DNA of 64,000 nt from Chenopodium formosanum (lineage: Eukaryota; Streptophyta; Magnoliopsida; Caryophyllales; Amaranthaceae): contig CM044862.1 of NCBI GenBank assembly GCA_024500155.1, positions 22,603,501 through 22,667,500 of the forward strand, read 5' to 3'. The position numbers and the translations under genes are program-made. Below, one piece after another: positions 34,729 to 44,206 of this stretch (its first letter is position 1; each line of letters starts with the position of its first letter). Under the pieces are notes generated by a model. That model did not search any database. It was not told where the DNA came from and saw nothing but the letters and a program-made list of their open reading frames with translations.

Positions 34729-37116
34729 CTATAAAAAGTCAAAATAAAATACATATACAGAAATAAAATACGGCGCCGGAGGACGTAGGCCCATCATGCC
34801 ATAAAACAGCGTCGTCCGAGGAGTCACCTCTCCGCCAGCTCCGGCCTCACCACCAGCTCCAGTCTCCGTAGGAGGAGGGAAACTCAAAACAGGACCACTC
34901 CAGCTAAGGTCAACTTGAGGCTGAGACCGCGGAGGCTGCTGCAATGACGAGCCAACCTCGTACATCCCACCACCTCTGAAAGCCGAGGTAGCCTCTCCTA
35001 CCGGTGCAGCAGGAGCACCCTCAGAAGAAGACCCTGAGCCCTCAACAACGTCGGCTCGAGCAGCCTCGGAACGGCCACCTCTACTTCCTGACGAAGTGCG
35101 ACGACGTCTCGAGCTAGACCTCGCCGGCTCTCTCCGCCCCTCAAGCCTCGTACGGGTGTGAGAAGCGATCGACTGACCTTGTAAAAAGAATTAAATCAGA
35201 AACAAGGTAAAACTGAAGCATAATGCAGAAATAATAAGTGAAGAAAAGTTACCTCTCGAAAAGCGTCGTCTCGACGACAGGTAGCCGCGTTCCTCATCCG
35301 AACGAGCTGGCTCCGGAAGGCATCTATGCATCTTGCCATAGCCGAAACCACCTCGCGTGAGAACTGTCAAGAAAATAAGTCAGTGAAAATACATGATGAC
35401 TGAATACAAGATTCTGTATTAAAAACTAGGCTTACCCTAGTCTGGTGATGAGGAATCGACCGCTTCACGAAGCGCTCGCCCTCAGGAGCCGGAGAAATCA
35501 TCTCCTCGATCGGCCCATACGTCCCCTGGTAGTGGATGGACATACGGGGTGGCACGAACTCAGTAGGACCATCCTGATAAGACGGAAAGAAATCAGCAAG
35601 GTATTACTTGGGGGCAACTTAGCGAAAAATAAAAAGCTAAAGAACTTACCCTCACATCCTCGGCCGGCACAGGGGCTAGAGCTAACAAAGGAAGTAGCTC
35701 CTCAGCATAACTCCGCCCAAGGATCACATGGGACCGCTAGAGGGAACCAGACTCCTCAGCCATGCTCGACAACTCTCTCTCGTCAAACATGTGACGTGGT
35801 GGGGGAGCAGGAACAACGAAAACATCAGAAGAGTGCTGGATAGCAACTCTCTCCCCTAAATATACAACCGCTCCATAAGTCCCCAGAAAGTAGCGGCGCT
35901 CAACAGAGTACTGTGCGGCTAATCTAGGGACTGTCCAACCGCCCCATGGTCGGTATACTACCTCAGGTCCCTATAAAAGACACCAATCTAGTAAGAACAT
36001 GTCCAAAACATCGCAGAAGAGCAAGATAAACACTAAAAGTCGTACCGAGATGATCCGACTCCGGACACGTGCAGTAGACAGGTCCACATGGTGGCCGCCC
36101 CAAGAGGCGCTCACCGGATACCCCCTCGGCGATGGTCTTGCGGCGTAATGGAAGGAAAGTACTCGCAGAACCAGATCTACAAGAAGTTAAAAGCGTGAAT
36201 AAATGCTAACTAACAGGTAGGGCAAAACTTTATAGGGAATAATGTTTACCTCTACGACCTTCCAGAAAGCAGACAAAGCGACGTTTGTCCTAAAGGACCG
36301 ATGGCGACACGAGTCCCTCAGCGCGCGAACGAAGTCAGTGTAGGCCAAGCTGGCCCAGTCATAAGTCCCGATCCGCCGGAGATCGCGAACAGCAGGGAGG
36401 TAGTAAAGCAACGCCCTACTACCCCTGTCAGGGGAGAATGTCCCTGACAACAACATCAGCACAAAGATGCGCACCCGCTGCTCTCGGGTGGTCGCATCGT
36501 CATCAAGAGCCGCTGCCAGCGTCGAGCGGCGAATTCCCCTAGCATTGAACTGAGACGTCTCGACCTCAGCTCAGGCCCGAACAGCAATCGGCCCCAACAG
36601 CTCCTCGACCTCTGGAGAAAAGACGTCGATACCGCCGTCGAACAGCAGCGGCACGGAAGTAAACTTCAGTTCTGTGATGAGACTGAAGTCTATAGGAGTG
36701 ACCATCATCTCACCCCAGGGAAAATGAAAGGTGTTGGTGGTGTCCCAGAAGAACTCCACCAGAGCGCGTACTACGTGGTGACCCCCTCTAGAGGCGACCA
36801 TGGCCTAGGAGGTCTCAAACAGGGCAACTAGTCCGCAGGACTCCCATAGGAGTCTCGTCTCTCGGTCTCTGGCGATATGCATCCTATACAAATCGCCTAG
36901 ACCATCACAACCAGAGCCGTGATGCCGTGTCCTCCCAGGCTCGGTTCCCTGTCTCACCCTCTTAGAAATGTGGTGGACAGGGGCAAAGAACAAGGTCTGC
37001 TCATCTCACTCCGGGAACCGACCAAGCGAAGTGAACGGTGTGGTGTTGTCCTCCACGGGCTCATGCTCCCGTCTACTGTTTCGGGACCGTGAACCTGAAC
37101 CTCATTGTCTAGCCAT
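34729..37116 (-). pseudogene. Plant mobile domain (PMD) gene carried antisense by element A
   Basis: Minus-strand copy of the gene at 17980-20125 in B. Exon 1 begins at 37116 (MARQ) but codon 5 is TGA where B has GGA. A TAG follows FETS (about 36801), then the frame is open through FHFPWGEMMVTPIDFSLITE and the TYDWASLAYTDFVRALRDS part, to FWKVVE and a GT donor (about 36252). Later exons: IWFYEY-type piece (about 36183-36050), GPEVVYRPWGGWTVP (about 35970), PRMSIHYQG (about 35580-35410), one extra exon lost in B (about 35364-35253), and the C-terminal Gly/Pro-rich exon ending at 34729. Stops make it a pseudogene, but the splice borders are readable. Confidence 0.83.
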
Positions 37117-37777
37117 GCTACTTTGTGCAGAATCATCATAAATTAAGGTTCTTTAGTATCTAAAGGTTCGCCTAGCCGCATGATACTATTTTCGCAAAAA
37201 AAAAAAAAAAAAATAGAGTACGTAGTAATAAAACAAAGCACAAATTTAAATTGAGCATGACAGTATTTTTTCAAGCAATCAAACAATTTCTTGCAACACT
37301 ATAGTGATTATTGTGACAAATTGAACAAGAATTGCTAGCAAAAACATCAAGAACAAGTCACATTGTTCTTCACGACCTTAAGAGGTCCAACAATGGCAGA
37401 TTGCTCATTTCTTCACCAAATTGAGTCAAACAAGTCTCAAATTACTCCCAAAGCAATATACAAACATAAACAAGCAATTTCATGGCATAAAACTTGATAA
37501 ACAAAGCAAATTGAGCATTATAAATTTCGAATTTTCATGAAGTTCGTGAATAAACATTCCAAGAATTCATAAAAACCGGTGTGAGTTTGAGGAAAACTTA
37601 CATAGATCGAGAATATAGATGAAAAAAGCTTTGATTTGCAACAAATTTGAGCGAATTCGGTTGAGTAACGAGTGAGCAACGATCAAATGAAGTTTTTGGT
37701 TCTTCGAGCAGCGTTCGCGACAAACCAGAGCAAGAAATGAACAACAAACGGGAATTTAAAGAAGATTCCGTGTTGGT

Positions 37778-37889
37778 GCCAGTCCCTAGGCATTGGCGTC
37801 ACGTTCTGTGCTTGGCTCCTGACGCCAACGCCAGCGCTTGGCGCTAATGCCATATGGCTGGCGCTGATTGTTTTTCAGCGACGCCAAAG
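37778..37889 (-). promoter_or_regulatory. GGCGCC-type cluster upstream of the element A PMD gene
   Basis: Counterpart of 17222-17340 in B but more eroded: TTGGCGTCAC, GACGCCAACGCCAGCGC, TTGGCGCTAA, TGGCGCTGA and GACGCCAAAG, about 0.7 kb upstream of the minus-strand ATG at 37116. Confidence 0.6.
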
Positions 37890-38074
37890 CAGCCAGCCAC
37901 CTGTTGGGGTTGTGCTAGCCTTCTGCAATATATTTTGGGTTCCTTGGTACGCTAATTAGCCCCTCTAAGCAATTTGACATGATTAGGTAATAGGCTTGAT
38001 TACGTAAAGTGATCGACCTGATGAAAAGATCGTCTCACTTAGCTTGAAGCGCCTAAGCATTGGCTCATTAGCAA

Positions 38075-38570
38075 AAAGCACCGACATATAGGTTCAAGAG
38101 CAAAAGGCACCGATATATAGGTTCAAGAGCAAAGGGCACCGACATACAGGTTTAAAGCAAAAGAGCGTCGACGTACAGGCATAGCAAAAGCAAAGTTCAG
38201 GCGAACTTTTAAAGATCGACGGGCATGGATCTTCGGTATTTTCCTTAGGGAAATTATCGCATCAAATGAGGATGACTTCAAGAGAAGATGTCTTCGGCAT
38301 CATTCCCTAGCTTGCAGAAAGTTGCCACAAACAACTGAAGGTAATTTCGGGCGAAGTTGTCTTCGATCATAGTTCTTGAGGCATGGAAGATGATCATAAT
38401 GCGGATGAGAATTATTTCAAGAGAAATAATTTTCGATGATATTCCCTTGGACGTGGGATATTATCACAGTGGGGAGGATAGTTTCGGGCGAAGCAATCTT
38501 CTAATTTGGAAGCAGTTACAAGGCGTAGCGGTTTTCAAGCGGGAAGTCGTTCTCTAGCTTGCAGGAGGTC
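38075..38570. repeat. Tandem-repeat segment next to the element A polypurine tract
   Basis: At least three units of about 31 bp with GCACCGACATATAGGTTCAA (38078-38175), followed by degenerate blocks with TTCAAGAGAA and TTCGATGAT motifs. Inverted equivalent of 16620-17050 in B; A has more unit copies. Confidence 0.7.
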
Positions 38571-38794
38571 ATCAAAACCATAGCAGCAACACCAAATCGG
38601 TTACTTTCAGAGACGTGTGCTCGACGGTGCAAGATACGCATTTCTTAACTCTTTTATCTGTTTAACTAATGCTAGTTTTGCAGGTATCGGCGTTACAAGA
38701 GTGATTTAGGATCGCAGAACGTCCTGAGTCATTCTCCGTCCCTATTGATACTTTGGCTTTCGTTTTCGAAACTTGCGTTTCTCCAAACTCAGTC

Positions 38795-38808
38795 AAAGTG
38801 GGGGCTTC
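38795..38808 (+). other. Element A polypurine tract
   Basis: AAAGTGGGGGCTTC directly before the TGTAGACACC start of the 3' LTR. Confidence 0.8.
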
Positions 38809-40722
38809 TGTAGACACCATTTGTGTCTCCCCAAAACCAAACCCGGTGATGAGTGCCTTTCACGTCGAATCATAACCGAATGAAACGAAAGTGTGGAAAG
38901 GTCTAATGTTGCGGAAAGTTTTATTTCTTTTCTCTTCTCTCTGTTTTTGAAAACTTTATTTTAAGAAAACAGCCAATCTAGTTTGGTTGGTCCATGATAT
39001 GGGTCCAATAATGATGTAGTTGGATGGGGCTTACAAAGACCTTTCCAACGATATATTATAAGCCCAATTCCGATGAATATTGAGGAAGTTATGGCCAATT
39101 TACTAAACTGGGCCCGGTTTGAGCTTTAAGTACGGCCTAATGATCTAGGGGAGGGCCTAATATAATTTATCATTCCTAATGTAATTAGGAATGGTTTTAG
39201 TCTTCTAGAACATTCTAGAAGGTCTTATCATTCCTAATTCAGTTAGGATTCTTCAGAGTTTTAATCAAAATCAAATAGCATTTTCGATTGGAATTATATT
39301 ATTTTATCTTCCAGTACAGGAAATTTATCAGATTTTCGAAAACGCGTGGAAAACCACTTTGGCGTCCAACCCCAGGCCTTGGCGCCTGGCGCTAGCCACT
39401 AGTGCTGGCGCCAATTAGCCAGGGCTGGCGCCAATGTTGATTTTCGATCTTCAGACTCTGTTTTGTTAAATTATCTTTTTTGGATGATTTTCTCTATAAA
39501 TATCGTATCAAAAACTCCGTTTAAAGGGACCAATTATCAATATTCATTCATCAAGAAGCGTTCATCAATTCTTCATCAATTATTTTAATTCATTCATCTT
39601 TTTCATTCATCAATTTTCATTCATTCTTTAGAATAAATATTCTTTCTTGCTTTTTTAATACAAAATTCCGCATTCACAAGATCTTGAAACACCTAGCCAT
39701 ATTCGAAGTTGCCTTCGCCCTAGACGTGAAAGGTTTTAATTTATGAGGGTTTGGTCCCAAATCTCTATTTAAATTATTTAATTTAATTGCTTTGATTATT
39801 ATTTTCCTTGAAGTTACTAACGTGTGTATTTTGTTATTAGAAAGAGGTACGAGGCATCCAAGTAAGTACTTTAATGGTTTTAATTGATATTATGATGTAG
39901 ATATCATGCTTAGATTGTTATTTTGATTCCTAGTATCATGTCTAGGGTAATTTTAATATTAAGTATGATTAAAAGTATGATGCTTCCTATTTTCTTCATA
40001 ATATTAATTCATGTTAGTATCATGTTAGGGTTAAAGATTTGATTTTTAATGTTTAGTGACATGCTAGGGTTTGTTATTAATCTTGTCAGTATCATGCCTA
40101 GGATCTTGCTATGCTTTTAACATGGCTTTGATTATTAATAATTATGATTAATATTATTATTAATGATGTTGATTATTTATTATGTTGCTTGATATGCATA
40201 TTATTTTATTCTTTATTGCTTGATCACCTTTTATTGAATGTTAAAGAGAATTGGTACTTGCAATCACGCTTAATAAGATAATTAATAATTTTTTTAGGTT
40301 AACTTTGATTATAATTCCAAGTGATCGCCAATGATAGATTATTTGTGCATTAAATTCAACCAACATAGATTAAACAGGTTTAGGGTTAATCCTATTGATT
40401 GTATGTTAGTCAAAAAACGTACATGAATACAAGCAGAATAAAGTAGAGGCCTATTATTAGGGCAGGTTCAATCTCTTTTAGGTTGGATTTGTACCATCAT
40501 CCCCGAACCCTTATTTGGTTCATGACCTTATGGAGTTGACGATCTCTTGGATCGTTAAGGGGTGTAACCTTCACATCGTGAACGGTTTACAAGTTCCTTA
40601 AAAACTTGTTGGCGACTCTTTTGCTCTATCTTCTTCCCTTTTGGACGCCACCGTACTTTAGTTTATGATCACAGTGGGGTTCAAGCTAGTGGGATTTTAA
40701 AGGCTTGAAACTATTCTCTACA
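38809..40722 (+). repeat. Element A 3' LTR
   Basis: 1914 bp, near-identical to 21597-23550. It ends TCTCTACA against the AAGCG duplication and has a TATA box near 39495. It has one C fewer in the TGTAGACACC start and a shorter GGCGCC cluster. Confidence 0.97.
39359..39433 (+). promoter_or_regulatory. GGCGCC cluster in element A 3' LTR (short form)
   Basis: TTGGCGTCC, TTGGCGCCTGGCGCTAGCCA and two TGGCGCCAAT units upstream of the TATA box. About 39 bp shorter than in the 5' LTR. Confidence 0.72.
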
Positions 40723-40727
40723 AAGCG

Positions 40728-41420
40728 CATCCCTAAAATTGGGCGCCATGGGTGGAGAAAAGTCTTTGAATCACGTGATTTTGCTATCAAGTGGGTCATC
40801 CCATGGTGGAGAATAGAAAGGATGGTTGGTGTTAACAAGCAACCTTTCTGCCGTCTCCCAAGCTTGTCTCGTGTAACATATTATTATCCCTGCAGGGTAA
40901 AAAAAGACAATACGGCTTGATTCAAAATATTCTTTCCGGGGATCTTCGTCCTCCCTATGAGTACCCCGTATCTCAAGAAGTAGATAGATTCGACACTTAT
41001 TGGAGAGCTAGACCTTTATGGGAAGTGATTACCCAAAAGGTTCCCCCTTCTTTACCTAATGATGTAAAGAAGTGGTTGCTGAAGAAATCTTCAATTGATC
41101 AGGGTAGAACCGATGTGAAGAATCGTCTAGGTGACAGGGTGACACCGGCCAAAGAACGCTTAGGTGCAAGAATTGGATTCAAAACACCTACAATGCCTGG
41201 GAAGAAGAATACTACTAAAGACAAAGGGAAAAGGAAAGCTAACACCGCGGACAAAAAGGCTTGGGTGGAAAAGAATCACGGGGTGCTAGCTGAAAGGGAA
41301 ACAATCTATTCCAAAATTGAATGTAGGTCCTCTAAAGGATGCCTACTAGCTAAAGTAATGGATGAAGAGGAGGAAATAGAAAAGAATTGGAAAAGAGCTA
41401 AAAAGGAAAAGAAAGATTAA
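40728..41420 (+). pseudogene. DUF7745-like gene of element B, 3' part (rest of exon 2)
   Basis: Continues the gene cut at 21596. After the AAGCG duplication the frame resumes as IPKIGRHGWRKVFESRDF. It is shifted near 40900 by an extra A in an A-run (GTAAAAAAAGAC; A copy GTAAAGAGAC), giving a TGA at 40918-40920. The remainder, from IQNILSGDLRPPYEYPVSQE to KKEKKD, stays open to 41420. The C-terminus is rich in Lys and Asp/Glu. The gene was thus broken by both a frameshift and the 19-kb insertion. Confidence 0.85.
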
Positions 41421-41678
41421 AAACATTGCTTAGCTTTAGATTTATTAGATTGTTAATTTTTATTTAAAGTTAATTTATTTCAGCCTTACTTAAATTCCAT
41501 TAACAATGTAATTTATTTTATTAATGAAATTTCAGCTTTCAATTAAATTGTTACTGTGAATTTATTTTATTAAAGCAATGAAAATCGAAAAAAATTAATT
41601 TTCCAGAAATTCTTCGAGTACGGAAGTCGAAAATTTTCCGAAAAAACACCGAAATTCGCCCAGAATTTATTGCTGAAT

Positions 41679-41775
41679 TGGCGCCAGTAATTGTAGTTTG
41701 GCGCCAGCTATTGAGGTCTGGCGGCAGGCGCCAATACCATCGGCTGGCGCTAATGGCTTCTGGCTGGCGCCAGAC
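41679..41775 (-). repeat. GGCGCC cluster after element B pol
   Basis: TTGGCGCCAG, TTTGGCGCCAGC, CAGGCGCCAATA and CTGGCGCCAG. TTTGGCGC here is an exact match to the stricter E2F form TTTSSCGC. Counterpart of 32267-32370 in A. Confidence 0.75.
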
Positions 41776-41944
41776 TCTGTTCTGCGATGCCGATAATTTT
41801 CTGACTTTGTGTTGTATTTTAGTTGATTCTGGAACGCGGAGATGTCAAAAAAATAAAGTTCCCGCACCCGTAAAGGGTTGCCTACGTATCCTTTCCTAAG
41901 GAATCAGGCCGAACGTAGCTCTCTTGAGTGTCTTACTCAAGCAA

Positions 41945-44122
41945 TTATGGGTAGTATCTTTTAAGTTGGTCAAGATTGGTCATGTTTGAGAATTCATTGC
42001 CATCCATATCAGTTAGTTTTGCTGCACCACCTGATAGGATTGTTTTGACAATGTAGGGGCCAGACCAATTAGGTCTAAACTTTCCCCTTGGATCTAAAAC
42101 ATTTTTCCTTAGTGCTTTTAATACCAAATCTCCTACTTTGATATTTCTTGTCTTGACCTTCTTATTAAAATGTCTAGCCATACGAGTTTGATAGCACTGA
42201 GTGTGATGTAGAGCTTCTAATCGTTTTTCGTCGAGTAGGATCAATTCTTCATATCGTGCCCTAGTCCATTCAACTTCATCAAGTTTACTCTCTAGCGCAA
42301 TGCGTAGAGATGGTATTTCTAGTTCGACAGGTTGTACGGCATCCATTCCGTAAACCAAAGAAAATGGTGTATTTCCCGTTGATGTACGGATTGACGTGCG
42401 ATAACCCCACAGTGCGAAGTGGAGCTTGTCAGGCCAATCCTTATAATTTTCTGTCATTTTCTCGATGATAGTCTTTAAATTCTTATTAGCTGCCTCAACT
42501 GCTCCGTTTGCTTGAGGTCTATAAGGGGACAAATGATGGTGTTGGATACCATATTTATGTAGCAATTCTTCACATTCGGCTTGAAAGTGAGTTCCATTGT
42601 AACTTATCATTTCATGTGGGACTCCATATCGACAAATGATATTTCTCTCGATAAAGAGTGCTACATGTTTTGCAGTGAGTTTAGCGTATGATTGCGCTTC
42701 GACCCACTTTGTAAAATAATCAATTGCTACTAGAATAAATTTGTGGCCTCCTGTCCCTGGGGGAGTGATTTTGCCAATTATGTCAATTCCCCATGTAGAG
42801 AATGGCCATGGTGATGTGTAGGTGTAGAGAAAAGATGGAGGAACCTGTTGTAAATTGGCATAAATTTGACACTTAGGGCATCTTTTCACGTATTGATGGC
42901 AGTCCCTATTCATCATAGTCCAATAATACCCTTCTCGCATTATTTTCTGGACTAACATTTTGCCATTTACAAGAGTTCCACAGATTCCTTCATGAACTAT
43001 TCTCATTATTCTTTGTGCATCCACCTTTCCTACGCATAGGAGAGCTCGACCTTTAGGTACCCTTTTATGTAGCTCGTTGTCTATGAGTACATATTGAGAA
43101 GCCAAAAGTCTCAATGCTCGCTTTTCTCTTTTGTCAGCATGAGGAGGGTATTCTCCATTGGTGACATAGTTGAGTATGTCTGTGTACCATGGTTCTTCTT
43201 CTTGTTCTTCTTCTTCGTCTTGGGCTGAGTCGTCATCTTCTATAGCCTGTATATATGCTGGTTTGTGCCTTTTTTCGATAGTTAGAGGCATTTGCTCGAT
43301 TTCCGTGGGAATCCTAACCATTGAGGCTAATCTTGCCAAGGCATCAGCAAATTGGTTTTCTTCTCTAGGTAGATATGTGTATTCTACCTTCTCTAACTGA
43401 TCGGTAAGAGTTTCCAGATAAGTTTGGTAAGGGGCTAGGCTTTCGCTCCTTACTTTCCACTTTTTAGATATCTGATTAATAATCAAAGAAGAATCTCTGA
43501 ATATCCTTAGCTTCTTTACTCCCAATGCCAGGGCTGTTTCAAGGCCTACCACGCATGCTTCATATTCAGCAGCGTTGTTGGTAACGTCGAAATCAAGCTT
43601 TATTGAGATTGGGATGTGTTCTTCTTTAGTTGATACTAGTAGCACTCCGACGCCACATCCCTTTTGGTTTGAGGCTCCGTCGAAATACAAGGTCCAAGTA
43701 TCATCTTCGGTGACCATCAAATCTTCATCTAGAAATTCATTGTCCTGTATTGGTGTCGAGTCTTCTATTGGAAAGTCTGCCAGAAAGTCTGACACCACAG
43801 ATCCTTTAATAGCTTTTTGTGGCATAAACTGCACATCAAACTGGGCTAAGTTAACTATCCATCTTGAAATACGTCCATTGAGTGTTGATTTCTCGAACAA
43901 ATATTTGAGTGGATCCAATCGGGACACTAGGAAAATGGTATGTACCAACATGTAATGTCTCAACTTAGTTGTGGCCCACACCAAAGCGAGGCACAATTTC
44001 TCGAGCGGTGTATAGCGTGTTTCGTATTCGAGCATCTTCTTACTTAGGTAATAGATTGCATTCTCTTTGCTTTCTACCTCTTGTGCTAGCATGACTCCCA
44101 TTGTCTCTTTGGTAACCGTCAA
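41945..44122 (-). CDS. Element B pol, RNase H to integrase (open)
   Basis: A 725-residue open stretch, the longest undamaged pol piece here. It holds the end of the first RNase H (NAIYYLSKKMLEYETRYTPL), the archaeal-type RNase H (YFDGASNQKG, NNAAEYEACV, FRDSSLII, FADALARLA) and integrase (HEGICGTL...CPKC zinc region, then WGIDIIG and GAVEAANK). The second catalytic Asp is Tyr (MISYNGTHF, codon 42599-42601), where A reads INDNG, and the zinc-finger His of GTH is Leu. It looks intact but is expected to lack strand-transfer activity. The RT lies just upstream, past a stop. Confidence 0.88.
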   Translation of the reverse strand: MTVTKETMGVMLAQEVESKENAIYYLSKKMLEYETRYTPLEKLCLALVWATTKLRHYMLVHTIFLVSRLDPLKYLFEKSTLNGRISRWIVNLAQFDVQFMPQKAIKGSVVSDFLADFPIEDSTPIQDNEFLDEDLMVTEDDTWTLYFDGASNQKGCGVGVLLVSTKEEHIPISIKLDFDVTNNAAEYEACVVGLETALALGVKKLRIFRDSSLIINQISKKWKVRSESLAPYQTYLETLTDQLEKVEYTYLPREENQFADALARLASMVRIPTEIEQMPLTIEKRHKPAYIQAIEDDDSAQDEEEEQEEEPWYTDILNYVTNGEYPPHADKREKRALRLLASQYVLIDNELHKRVPKGRALLCVGKVDAQRIMRIVHEGICGTLVNGKMLVQKIMREGYYWTMMNRDCHQYVKRCPKCQIYANLQQVPPSFLYTYTSPWPFSTWGIDIIGKITPPGTGGHKFILVAIDYFTKWVEAQSYAKLTAKHVALFIERNIICRYGVPHEMISYNGTHFQAECEELLHKYGIQHHHLSPYRPQANGAVEAANKNLKTIIEKMTENYKDWPDKLHFALWGYRTSIRTSTGNTPFSLVYGMDAVQPVELEIPSLRIALESKLDEVEWTRARYEELILLDEKRLEALHHTQCYQTRMARHFNKKVKTRNIKVGDLVLKALRKNVLDPRGKFRPNWSGPYIVKTILSGGAAKLTDMDGNEFSNMTNLDQLKRYYP

Positions 44123-44206
44123 GTATAACCTAAGAGGTATTCCGGGAAGTGCTGACGCTAATACGGGAGGATTTACGAGATAGGCTTTGATCCTGTCAAA
44201 GGCTTT

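Larger units (their letters stand above)
21597..40722 (+). mobile_element. Element A: complete 19.1-kb Tat-lineage LTR retrotransposon, innermost of the nest
   Basis: Plus-strand element with LTRs of 1954 and 1914 bp (TGTAGACACC...TACA) and an exact duplication AAGCG (21592-21596 and 40723-40727) inside exon 2 of element B's DUF7745-like gene. Order: 5' LTR, primer site for tRNA-Arg, 1.66-kb leader, gag, protease (DNG), RT (YVDDM), RNase H, archaeal-type RNase H, integrase, antisense DUF7745-like gene, antisense PMD gene, polypurine tract, 3' LTR. Dual RNase H is typical of the Tat lineage. Same family as B; coding regions carry several stops, so it is now non-autonomous. Confidence 0.97.
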
